Of a stretch of DNA of 7,031 nucleotides, positions 1 to 6,573 are shown piece after piece. Positions within the stretch are counted from its first letter, which is position 1. Each line of letters begins with the position of its first letter. The notes under the pieces were generated by a model. The model did not search any database. It was not told the origin of the DNA and was given only the letters and a program-made list of their open reading frames with translations. Origin of the DNA: OMOG01 sp041485845 (GTDB lineage Bacteria; Acidobacteriota; Terriglobia; Bryobacterales; Bryobacteraceae); contig JBGPKH010000487.1 of the NCBI GenBank assembly GCA_041485845.1, forward strand, positions 1 through 7,031, given 5' to 3'. Made by a program: the position numbers and the translations under genes.

Positions 1-102
1 AGATCTGCGGTTTCTGCGGCTACCCATCCATTGGATAGTAAAACCGGGAGGGGCGCGTTGTTCAGCAAAAAATCATAAAGCTTTGTTAATGTTTCCCCCG
101 GA
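1..102. other. No recognisable gene
   Basis: Both strands were read in all frames. On the plus strand, open frames enter from the left edge and end at 76-78 and 107-109, but neither peptide resembles a family I know. The minus strand breaks quickly into stops. This stretch lies on the far side of the point where the kinase stub (103-240) loses its family resemblance, so it may be unrelated DNA joined at that breakpoint. A gene tail from further left cannot be excluded. Confidence 0.4.
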
Positions 103-240
103 TCATTGAGAAGATGCCTTCAACGCGACATCGCGGCCCAGGCGCCCATCGCGCGCGCGGTACACTTCTCCCATGCCGCCGGCCCCGAGCGGCGCGGTGA
201 TTTCGTAGGGGCCGAGGCGTGTTCCGGGTGCGAGCGGCAT
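103..240 (-). pseudogene. Truncated N-terminus of a Ser/Thr protein kinase (Pkn/STPK type)
   Basis: The minus strand from the ATG at 240 encodes 45 residues that match the start of bacterial Hanks-type Ser/Thr kinases. It has a short lead, PYEI, the glycine-rich ATP loop GAGGMGEVY (residues 19-27), YRARD, and the VALK stretch carrying the invariant ATP-anchoring lysine (K41). Four residues later the frame stops (TGA at 103-105). Family members continue about 250 more residues through the HRD and DFG motifs, then usually a transmembrane and sensor region; all of that is absent. The adjacent minus frame from 117 leftward shows no kinase sequence either, so this is a real break and not a simple frameshift. 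A 45-residue stub cannot be an active kinase. I call it a remnant left by a deletion or rearrangement near position 117. It is divergently arranged with the small membrane ORF at 284. Confidence 0.8.
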
Positions 241-255
241 GAGCTGGTGTCGGCG

Positions 256-261
256 ATTGTA
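256..261 (-). promoter_or_regulatory. Candidate -10 element for the kinase stub
   Basis: On the minus strand this hexamer reads TACAAT, five of six matches to TATAAT. It would start transcription about 9 bases before the kinase ATG at 240. No convincing -35 is visible at a 16-18 base spacing, and no Shine-Dalgarno sequence precedes the ATG. The case rests on the hexamer and its position only. Confidence 0.25.
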
Positions 262-270
262 CCGCGGACA

Positions 271-276
271 TATAAT
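271..276 (+). promoter_or_regulatory. Candidate -10 element (TATAAT) for the microprotein-transporter pair
   Basis: A perfect TATAAT lies just upstream of the small ORF. A start about 7 bases downstream would fall at 283-284, on or beside the TTG start codon, so the message would be leaderless or nearly so. No good -35 is seen: the best at 18-base spacing, GTGTCG at 247-252, matches three of six. Only nine bases separate this hexamer from the opposed candidate on the minus strand, so polymerase could probably not occupy both at once. Confidence 0.4.
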
Positions 277-283
277 CGAAGTC

Positions 284-385
284 TTGAAACCATCACTCAC
301 CAAAGCCATCTTCACCGACGTACAGTTCTGGCTGCCCGTCGCCGTCCTCATCCTGGGCTTCTCCCTGCTGGTGATGGTGCGATGA
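284..385 (+). CDS. 33-residue single-span membrane microprotein, coupled to the transporter
   Basis: This short frame starts at TTG (284) and ends at TGA (383-385), which overlaps the transporter ATG as ATGA. The protein has a polar, mildly basic N-terminus (KPSLTKAIFTDVQ), then an almost uninterrupted hydrophobic run from about residue 15 to 32 (FWLPVAVLILGFSLLVMV), and ends in Arg. That is the layout of a one-helix membrane peptide. An in-frame stop at 272-274 lies between the TATAAT and the TTG, and no ATG or GTG is available before the helix, so TTG is the only sensible start. There is no clear Shine-Dalgarno sequence, fitting the near-leaderless promoter. The stop-start overlap implies that ribosomes finishing this ORF begin the transporter. 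Its function is unknown: it may be a small subunit or stabiliser of the transporter, or mainly a coupling leader. I do not recognise a named family. Confidence 0.65.
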   Translation: MKPSLTKAIFTDVQFWLPVAVLILGFSLLVMVR

Positions 386-1656
386 CCAAACTCTCCTCTC
401 GCTCCCTGCACCGGCTGGGTGTAGCGTGCGGCCTCGCGGCCGGCGCCTGGCTGGGCGCCGCGGAGGCCCCCACAAAATTAGTGACTGTGGGGTTCTCGCC
501 GTTCCTCATTTCCCTGGGCATGGTGGCCGGCGTATTTGTGGCGCGCTGGACCGTGCCCATGATGCTGAAAGGCGCCGGCTACATCATGCTCGACCTCAAG
601 GAGAAAGCCCACCTGGTCATCTGGGCCATTCTCGCCGGCATGTTGTGGGCCGTGGCCAACACCCTGACGGTCTTCGCCATCCGCAACGTGGGTCTCTCCA
701 TCGCCTTCCCGCTGTGGAACACCAACAGCCTGGTGGGCCTGTTCTGGGGCTGGCTGCTGTTCAACGAATTGCGCGGCTGCCCCGCGCGCCACTGGCTGAA
801 GGTCCTGGGCGGCGCCGCGGCCATCGTTGTGGGAGCGTGCCTGCTCGCCTACGCCACCCAGCACCAGGCATCCGGCGAGCCGCGCGCCGCCACGTTGGGC
901 ATCCTCGCCGCGCTGGGCGCGGGCGCCATGTGGGGCACCATGTACATTCCCTATCGCAAGGCCTACATCAGCGGCATGAATCCGCTGTCGTTCGTCACCG
1001 TGTTCACCTTCGGCGAGCTGGGCACCACGGCCGCCATGGCCCTGGCATTCGGCGGCGGATTCCAGAACGTGATGGCCGACCTGACTCGCGCGAAGCCCGC
1101 ATTTTTCTGGCTGTTCCTGGGCGGCTTCTGCTGGGTGATCGGCGACCTGTTCCAGCAGTACGCCGCGAAGTACATCGGGATCGGGCGCGGCATCCCGCTG
1201 TCGAACACCAACCAGCTTTGGGGCCTGGCCTGGGGCGCGCTGGTATTCGGCGAGCTGAGCGGACTCAGTTCCACGGCCCAAATCCTGGTGGTCGCCGGGT
1301 CGATGGTGATGATTCTGGGCGCGGCGGCCATCAGTTTCGCCGAAGCCCCGGAATCCGAGCAGGCCTCCTGGAGAAAAGCCGTGGACCGCGAGTGTACGCG
1401 CTATGGCCTGGACCGCGCCCGCGTGGCCGCCATCTTGCAGGGTGACGATCCCCTCTCGCGCGAGAAGACCCCGCGGCGGTGGTGGGAATTCCTGGTCGGG
1501 GTCGCGGCCGCCGGAATCTTCGTCTGGCTGGGCTTGGGCGCAGAACGGCAGCCCCTCCCGGTAAACGTGTACTGGATGGCGATCCTGATCGCGGCCACGC
1601 TCGTTTTCCTGGTGGTCTGCGGAGCGCTGTTGTGGAAGCGGACGCGATTCTCGTAG
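382..1656 (+). CDS. GRP/DMT-superfamily sugar transporter (multi-pass membrane carrier)
   Basis: The 424-residue product is strongly hydrophobic, with about ten core helices. The two halves share a motif: GLSIAFPLWNTN...G..WG.L.F.EL.G (residues 104-132) and GIGRGIPLSNTN...GL.WG.LVFGEL.G (residues 266-294). Such an internal repeat is typical of drug/metabolite carriers, and the P-L-x-N-T-N signature with GDLFQQYAAKYIG (254-266) points to the glucose/ribose porter (GRP) family, taken to import sugars with protons or sodium. Beyond residue 320 there is a charged cytosolic-looking linker (about 323-366) and two further predicted helices (368-386 and 394-416), an addition to the roughly 300-residue core. 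The ATG at 382 was chosen because upstream codons of the same frame read low-complexity sequence overlapping the kinase stub, and because 382 forms ATGA with the microprotein stop. Substrate specificity cannot be read from the sequence. Confidence 0.8.
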   Translation: MTKLSSRSLHRLGVACGLAAGAWLGAAEAPTKLVTVGFSPFLISLGMVAGVFVARWTVPMMLKGAGYIMLDLKEKAHLVIWAILAGMLWAVANTLTVFAIRNVGLSIAFPLWNTNSLVGLFWGWLLFNELRGCPARHWLKVLGGAAAIVVGACLLAYATQHQASGEPRAATLGILAALGAGAMWGTMYIPYRKAYISGMNPLSFVTVFTFGELGTTAAMALAFGGGFQNVMADLTRAKPAFFWLFLGGFCWVIGDLFQQYAAKYIGIGRGIPLSNTNQLWGLAWGALVFGELSGLSSTAQILVVAGSMVMILGAAAISFAEAPESEQASWRKAVDRECTRYGLDRARVAAILQGDDPLSREKTPRRWWEFLVGVAAAGIFVWLGLGAERQPLPVNVYWMAILIAATLVFLVVCGALLWKRTRFS

Positions 1657-1765
1657 ATTCCCTTGGGCCACAAATTGAAGGTGAGAATCTCCCGGTCCGT
1701 ATCGCACTGCAGGCCTTAAGAGGTTGCTGCCCTCACCTCAAACCTGCGGCTGGACCTCCTGCTCC

Positions 1766-1772
1766 AAAGGAA
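1766..1772 (+). promoter_or_regulatory. Ribosome binding site fixing the start at 1782
   Basis: AAAGGAA ends ten bases before ATG 1782 and is the clearest Shine-Dalgarno sequence in the window apart from that at 6818. It settles the start among several upstream in-frame codons and puts a signal peptide at the N-terminus. The rest of the 125-bp gap (1657-1781) shows no T-run terminator and no convincing promoter, only a weak 5-bp stem (1720-1724 with 1735-1739). Read-through from the transporter is therefore possible. Confidence 0.6.
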
Positions 1773-1781
1773 CTCACAGTT

Positions 1782-4700
1782 ATGACGAGAGTAATTCGCG
1801 AGGACTTCCCGTTCATAGCGGCCTGCTTGTCGCTTGCGTTGGCGATCTCCGGTACGCTGGCCCATGCGCAGTCCAACGCTCAGGCCCTGCCCAATATGGG
1901 CCAACAGATTACGCCGCTGGCGCCCCAGGGTACCCGGTTCGCCCCGTTGGACCCCGAACTGCCCTACAATCCGGCTTTTCTGGCCGGGCAGGGTTGGCTG
2001 GCCGGGCACGCGGTCACCACCGTGGTGAGTCCGGACCACAAGACTCTGCTGGTTCTGACTAGCGGGTACAACCGCGTCTTCAACACCAACATCCAAGCCC
2101 CACCGACAACGGCGCCATTTTATGTCCCGGACTCGACGGAGTACGTGTTCATCTACGACATTTCGACGCCGGCGCCAACTAAGAAACAAGTACTGGCGAT
2201 CCCAAACAGCTACAACGGGATGGTCTTCGATCCATCGGGCGCGGCTTTTTACGTGTCCGGCGGCCCCAGTGACAATGTTCATGTCGTTACCCTGACCGCC
2301 GCGGGAACCTGGGTGGACCAGCCCGCCATGACGCTTGCCTTGGGCCATCGCGCGGGCCTTGGCCTTAACGTGCCGCCTGAGGCCGCACAAGTCCCGATCA
2401 ACCTTCAAGTCGCCGTGCATCCTTGCGCCGCCGGCGTGGCTATTTCGAAGGATGGCCAGACATTGGTCGTAGCGAATTACTACAACGACTCGATCACGGT
2501 GTTTAATGGAGGTCTCGGCAAGTGGTTCGAGTTCGCCGAACGCGACCTGCGCCCCGGCAAGAGCGACCGTTCGAAGGCGGGTATTCCGGGCGGCGAATAT
2601 CCGTTTTGGGTAGTTGTGAAGGGAAACGGATCGAGCGCGACAGCCTATGTATCCAGCATTCGCGACCGCGAGATCGTGGTAGTAAACCTGAGCGGTCCCC
2701 CGGAGTTGTTTAATCCAAGAGGGAGTCCTTCGGTAGCGGCCCGAATCCAGGTGAAGGGCCAGCCCAACAAGATGACCCTGAACGCGGCGCAGTCGCTCTT
2801 GTATGTGGTCGAAGATCAGTCGGATACGGTTGACGTAATCGACACCGCGAAGAACGCGATCGTCGAAACCATCCCGGTAATCGCTCCCCCGCCGGTGATA
2901 CCGGCCGCTCTGGCGCATTATACGGGAGCCAACCCCAACAGCGTGGCGCTCTCGCCGGATGAGACGCAACTCTACGTGACGAATGGCAATCTGAATAGCG
3001 TCGCGGTGGTGGCGTTGGGCGGCGCCAATAGCGGCGACCGGGTAGTGGGCCTCATTCCGACCGGCTGGTACCCGAACTCCGTGAGCTTCAGCGGCGATGG
3101 CGCCTCGGTGTACGTAGTCAATGGGAAGTCGCCGACGGGGCCGAATCCCGGCTTCTGCTACGGCGGCTACGGGCCGGTGGGGTGGAAAACTTGCATGGAA
3201 ACGAACCAGTATAATCCCCAGTTGACCAAAGCCGGCTTGCAGAGCTTCCCGCGCCCCAGACCGGACCAACTCACGACGCTGACGGCGCAGGTAGCGGTAA
3301 ACAACCGGTTCACCAGCACTCGGAGCGCAGAAGACGCCGCGGTCATGGCAGCCGTGCGCAAGGGCGCCCAGCACGTGATCTTCATCATCAAGGAGAACCG
3401 GACTTACGACCAGGTTCTGGGTGACCTGGAAATCGGAAATGGCGATCCCGATTTGACTGAGTTCGGAGAGACGATCACGCCCAATCAGCATAGCCTGGCG
3501 CGAACCTTCGTCACCCTCGACAACTTCCTGGACACCGCCGAAGTCAGCTATGACGGCTGGCTGTGGACCACTTCGGCTCGCGCCCCCGACGTGGTGGAAC
3601 GCCAATACCCGGTGGCCTACGCATACCGGGGCGCCAGCCTGGATTCCGAAGGTCTGAATCGCAACGTGAACGTTTCGATTGCGACCCTCGCCGGGCGCAA
3701 GGCCGCCGATCCCTTCACTCCGGACGATCCGGATGTGTTGCCGGGCCAGACCAATGTGGCTGCGCCGGATGGACCGGACAATGAAGTGAATACCGGCTAT
3801 TTGTGGGATGCCGCCTTCCGGGCGAATCTTACGGTTCGCAACTATGGCTTCTTCATCGACACGACCCGCTATGGCACCGCCGACTACAACATTCCTCCCC
3901 TGCGCGACCCGTCCTCAACCGGCGCCGTCGTGGCCTACCCCACCAGCGTTTCTCTCACCCCGTACACCGATCCGTTCTTCCGCGGCTTCGACAACGCGCT
4001 TCCGGATTACTACCGTTATAAGGAGTGGGAGCGGGAGTTCGATGCCAATTACGCCAAGGGCGGCCTGCCTTCGTTGAATCTGGTTCGGTTTATGCACGAT
4101 CACACCGGAAGCTACGATACCGCCATAGACGGCGTGAATGTTCCGGAGCGGCAGGTAGCCGATAACGACTACGCGGTAGGCTTGCTGATTCAGAAGATCG
4201 CCAACAGCGTGTACGCGAATAACACTCTGATCTTTGTAATTGAAGACGACGCGCAGGATGGCGGGGACCACGTGGATTCTCACCGCAGCATCGCGTTCGT
4301 GGCGGGCGCCTACGTGAAGCAAGGCGCGCTGGTCTCCACGCAGTACAACACCATCGACTTCGTGCGCACGATTGAAGAGGTTCTGGGCCTCCCCCCGATG
4401 AACCTGAACGATGCGCTCGCCAGGCCGATGGCCGACATCTTCAACACGACGCCAAGCCCGTGGAGCTTTACAGCCGCTCCCTCGGCGGTTCTGTACGCTA
4501 CGTCACTGCCGCTGCCTCCCAAGCCCGTCGGCATGATCGTGCCAAAGTCGCCGCACAACGCAAAGTACTGGGCGCGGGTCACGAAGGGACTGAACTTCCA
4601 AGACGAAGATCGCGTCGATCCGGCGGACTTCAACCGCCTTCTCTGGAAAGGGCTGATGGGCAACAAGCCTTATCCCGCTGCGGCGACCGGGATAGACCTG

Positions 4701-4802
4701 CGCCAAAACCGCGCGGATTTCCTCGCCCGGTACCGGCGGTCTCTGAAGCAGAAAGCCGCGGGGGTACCGAAAACTGGGGAACTGAGGGCGGCGAAACCAT
4801 GA
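1782..4802 (+). CDS. Secreted YncE-like beta-propeller fused to an alkaline phosphatase/phospholipase C-type phosphoesterase
   Basis: The 1006-residue protein begins with a signal peptide (hydrophobic residues 9-26, likely cleavage after AHA at 29). Residues about 60-455 carry repeated YVTN/YncE-type blades with phrases such as GVAISKDGQTLVVANYYND, NSVALSPDETQLYVTNG and, at 431-450, PNSVSFSGDGASVYVVNG. These should form a propeller of about seven blades. A linker with two cysteines (GFCYGGYG, WKTC) follows. The phosphoesterase domain opens at 532 with VIFIIKENRTYDQVLGD, the PF04185-type metal-site motif (E538, N539). It continues with SLARTFVTLDNF and SYDGWLWTTSA (589-599) and ends with EDDAQDGGDHVDSHR (821-835), which supplies metal-binding Asp and His. 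The family cleaves phosphomonoesters or phosphodiesters outside the cytoplasm; the exact substrate is unknown. The propeller may bind ligand or partner. The TGA overlaps the next gene's ATG, so the downstream phosphatase is translationally coupled. Confidence 0.85.
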   Translation: MTRVIREDFPFIAACLSLALAISGTLAHAQSNAQALPNMGQQITPLAPQGTRFAPLDPELPYNPAFLAGQGWLAGHAVTTVVSPDHKTLLVLTSGYNRVFNTNIQAPPTTAPFYVPDSTEYVFIYDISTPAPTKKQVLAIPNSYNGMVFDPSGAAFYVSGGPSDNVHVVTLTAAGTWVDQPAMTLALGHRAGLGLNVPPEAAQVPINLQVAVHPCAAGVAISKDGQTLVVANYYNDSITVFNGGLGKWFEFAERDLRPGKSDRSKAGIPGGEYPFWVVVKGNGSSATAYVSSIRDREIVVVNLSGPPELFNPRGSPSVAARIQVKGQPNKMTLNAAQSLLYVVEDQSDTVDVIDTAKNAIVETIPVIAPPPVIPAALAHYTGANPNSVALSPDETQLYVTNGNLNSVAVVALGGANSGDRVVGLIPTGWYPNSVSFSGDGASVYVVNGKSPTGPNPGFCYGGYGPVGWKTCMETNQYNPQLTKAGLQSFPRPRPDQLTTLTAQVAVNNRFTSTRSAEDAAVMAAVRKGAQHVIFIIKENRTYDQVLGDLEIGNGDPDLTEFGETITPNQHSLARTFVTLDNFLDTAEVSYDGWLWTTSARAPDVVERQYPVAYAYRGASLDSEGLNRNVNVSIATLAGRKAADPFTPDDPDVLPGQTNVAAPDGPDNEVNTGYLWDAAFRANLTVRNYGFFIDTTRYGTADYNIPPLRDPSSTGAVVAYPTSVSLTPYTDPFFRGFDNALPDYYRYKEWEREFDANYAKGGLPSLNLVRFMHDHTGSYDTAIDGVNVPERQVADNDYAVGLLIQKIANSVYANNTLIFVIEDDAQDGGDHVDSHRSIAFVAGAYVKQGALVSTQYNTIDFVRTIEEVLGLPPMNLNDALARPMADIFNTTPSPWSFTAAPSAVLYATSLPLPPKPVGMIVPKSPHNAKYWARVTKGLNFQDEDRVDPADFNRLLWKGLMGNKPYPAAATGIDLRQNRADFLARYRRSLKQKAAGVPKTGELRAAKP
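4784..4788 (+). promoter_or_regulatory. Ribosome binding site for the histidine acid phosphatase
   Basis: GAGGG lies inside the last codons of the propeller-phosphoesterase gene, ten bases before ATG 4799. With the ATGA overlap it supports both direct initiation and re-initiation. Confidence 0.45.
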
Positions 4803-6112
4803 AGACTCTTCTCCTCCGGTCCGTCACGTTAGCTCTCTACTGCGCTCCGTTTCTTGCGGCTCAGCCCGCCGACGATACGAAACTCAGGCAGGTAATCGTC
4901 TTCGGCCGTCATAGCGTGCGATCACCAGTGGCGCCCAACAGCTATCTCAACGGTTTCTCCGCGCGGCCATTCCCGGTGTTCAGCGTTGCGCCGGGCATCC
5001 TGACCGACAACGGCGCCAGGCTCGAGACGATCCTCGGCGGCTACTACCGTCTCTGGCTCACCAAGGAGGGACTGCTGACCGGCAACGACTCGGCCGACGC
5101 CCCTTTTACTTATTTCCGGGCCAACGTTCTGGAGCGGACCCGTGCCACCGCGCAAGCCTTCGCGGCCGGAATGCTCCCGGGGGCCGCTGTGAACGTCAAT
5201 TCCTACCCCGCCCAAGATAGCGACCCGCTGTTCGATCCGGTGGGTGCGGGCGTCGCGCGGCTCGATCAACGCAAGGCCATCGCAGCCGTGAAGGGGCGTC
5301 TCGGGGGCAATCCGCAGTCGTTAGCCACCGCCTACGCTTCGGAGTTCGCCCTCACACGCTCGGTTTTGTTGGGCTATCCCGCCGGCCAGACTCCGCCGCC
5401 CGGGACCCCGGCGGGTACGGCCGACGTCACCACGATTCCCATCGACGTTACGGCCGGAGGGCCCGGCACGCCGGTCCACCTCGGAGGCCTGGAGACGGTT
5501 CTGGTTGCCAGCGATCCTTTCGTCATGCAGTACGCAGAAGGGATGCCGGCTTCAGAGGTCGGTTGGGGCCAGTTGACCGCCGGCGGCGTCAGCCAGACCT
5601 CGCGCATCATCACCCTGGCTTTCGATCTGGATTACCGCACGCCCTATCTGGCCGGCGTGCAAAGTTCCAATCTGGCCTCGCATGTAGTTCGCTCCATGGT
5701 TCAGGCAGCCACCGGGAGTACGATGACGGGCGCGCTGGGAAACCCGTCGGCCAAAGTGATCGTGCTGATCGCGTCGGACGTCAATGTCACCGGACTCGCC
5801 GGCCTGTTCCACATCGACTGGCTTCTGCCGGGATACCAGGCGGACTACTGTGCTCCAGGCGGCGCCCTGGTGTTCGAGCTCCGCCAATCGCAGAGCACCG
5901 GGGAGTACATCGTCCGGGCCTCTTACATCGCGCAGACTCTGGACCAGTTGCGCAATCGCACCGTCCTGACGATCAATACGCCGCCGGCCAGCGCCCCGGT
6001 GTTCATCCCCGGCTGCAGCTTTCGCAATGCTACCTTCGACTGCGCTCTCGCGGATTTCGTGACGTCGGCCAAGCGGGTGATCGACCCGCGATCCGCCGAC
6101 CTGATGAACTAG
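4799..6112 (+). CDS. Secreted histidine acid phosphatase, AppA/phytase-like, with altered catalytic motifs
   Basis: The 437-residue product has a signal peptide (residues 1-21, cleavage near LAA|QP) and then the branch-2 histidine phosphatase N-motif at 37-43, RHSVRSP. Here Ser replaces the usual Gly of RHGxRxP, while the nucleophile H38 and R37/R41 are kept. Further matches to the E. coli AppA pattern from memory are LERTRATAQAFAAGM (E112, R113, R115), DPLFDPVGAGV, EGMP..EVGWGQL, LPG...APGGALVFE, QTLDQLRNRTVL and IPGC..RNATFDC. At the C-terminal proton-donor site, AppA has HDTN; this protein reads S326-D327-V328-N329. The Asp is kept but the His is lost. The family removes phosphate from phytate or other monoesters in the periplasm. 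Activity may be reduced or changed here. Expression is probably coupled to the preceding phosphoesterase through ATGA. Length fits AppA-type enzymes (about 430). Confidence 0.85.
   Translation: MKTLLLRSVTLALYCAPFLAAQPADDTKLRQVIVFGRHSVRSPVAPNSYLNGFSARPFPVFSVAPGILTDNGARLETILGGYYRLWLTKEGLLTGNDSADAPFTYFRANVLERTRATAQAFAAGMLPGAAVNVNSYPAQDSDPLFDPVGAGVARLDQRKAIAAVKGRLGGNPQSLATAYASEFALTRSVLLGYPAGQTPPPGTPAGTADVTTIPIDVTAGGPGTPVHLGGLETVLVASDPFVMQYAEGMPASEVGWGQLTAGGVSQTSRIITLAFDLDYRTPYLAGVQSSNLASHVVRSMVQAATGSTMTGALGNPSAKVIVLIASDVNVTGLAGLFHIDWLLPGYQADYCAPGGALVFELRQSQSTGEYIVRASYIAQTLDQLRNRTVLTINTPPASAPVFIPGCSFRNATFDCALADFVTSAKRVIDPRSADLMN
5681..6112 (+). repeat. First copy of a 432-bp tandem repeat (phosphatase 3' end)
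   Basis: This segment, ending exactly at the TAG of the phosphatase gene, recurs at 6140-6571 with a constant offset of 459 bases and no insertion or deletion. By hand count there are 66 base differences in 432 (about 85% identity) and 29 changed residues in 143 (about 80% identity). Similarity ends abruptly at the 5' side: bases 5654-5680 and 6113-6139 do not align above chance. Confidence 0.9.
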
Positions 6113-6139
6113 TGCCCGGTTGCAGAAATTGGCGTGTGG

Positions 6140-6571
6140 GACGTGGTACGCGCCGTGCTTCAGGCGGCCACCGGGAATGCCATGACCGGCGCCCTGGGAA
6201 ACCCGTCGACCAAGGTGATCGTGTTGACGGCTTCGAACACCAATCTCACCGGACTCGCCGGCCTGTTCCATCTCGACTGGATTCTGCCCGGTTACCAAGC
6301 CGGCGTCTGTGCTCCGGGCGGCGCACTGGTGTTCGAGCTCCGCCAGTCGCAGAGCACTGGCGAGTATATCGTCCGGGCCTCATATGTCACTCAGACTATG
6401 GACCAGCTTCGCAATCGCACCGTCCTGACGCTCGATGCGCCACCGGCCATCGCCCCGGTGTTCATCCCCGGCTGCAGCATTCGCAATGCGACCTTCGACT
6501 GCACTCTCGCGGATTTCGTGGCGCTGGCGAAGCGGGTGATTGATCCGCAGTCCGCCGACCGGGCGAACTAG
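6140..6571 (+). pseudogene. Headless duplicate of the histidine phosphatase C-terminal domain
   Basis: This second copy encodes 143 residues matching residues 295-437 of the upstream phosphatase, including LPGYQ...CAPGGALVFE, QTMDQLRNRT and IPGCSIRNATFDC. It lacks the signal peptide, RHxxRxP motif and ERTR arginines, so it cannot be an enzyme alone. At the HDTN site it reads SNTN: both His and Asp are gone, though T and N match AppA better than the intact copy does. It has no stop or frameshift. The frame is open back to 6113 and is the same frame as the upstream gene. A GTG at 6134 or ATG at 6182 could serve as start; the first has no Shine-Dalgarno sequence, and the GGGA before the second lies within the shared repeat. 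Differences fall 31 at third positions and 35 at first and second, only mildly biased, so selection on the protein looks weak. Most likely it is the tail of a former full-length paralogue or a partial duplication. Confidence 0.75.
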
Positions 6572-6573
6572 CG

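Noticed and set aside
106..381. In-frame upstream extension of the transporter to ATG 106
   Set aside because: These 92 codons overlap the kinase stub on the other strand and the microprotein in another frame, read as Arg/His/Pro-rich sequence, and show no membrane segments. The ATGA at 382 is the better start.
478..1707. Long minus-strand open frame opposite the transporter
   Set aside because: Rich in Gln, His, Gly and Arg with no motif. This is the usual antisense shadow of a high-GC membrane protein gene.
1720..1745. Hairpin between the transporter and the phosphoesterase
   Set aside because: Only a five-pair stem with a ten-base loop and no T-run, so it is not credible as an intrinsic terminator.
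1479..1781. In-frame upstream extension of the propeller-phosphoesterase
   Set aside because: It overlaps the transporter's 3' end and would bury the signal peptide. The AAAGGAA site and the signal sequence both point to ATG 1782.
1716..3605. A 629-codon minus-strand open frame opposite the propeller domain
   Set aside because: Large, but Arg/His/Gly-rich with no domain. The plus strand here encodes a clear signal peptide, propeller blades and phosphoesterase motifs.
5552..6298. A minus-strand open frame with an apparent internal repeat
   Set aside because: Antisense of the duplicated phosphatase tail; the repeat is inherited from the DNA and no protein family is visible.
5563..6543. A plus-strand open frame of 326 codons across both phosphatase copies
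   Set aside because: It is the +1 shadow of the phosphatase and its duplicate. Its apparent internal repeat only reflects the DNA duplication.
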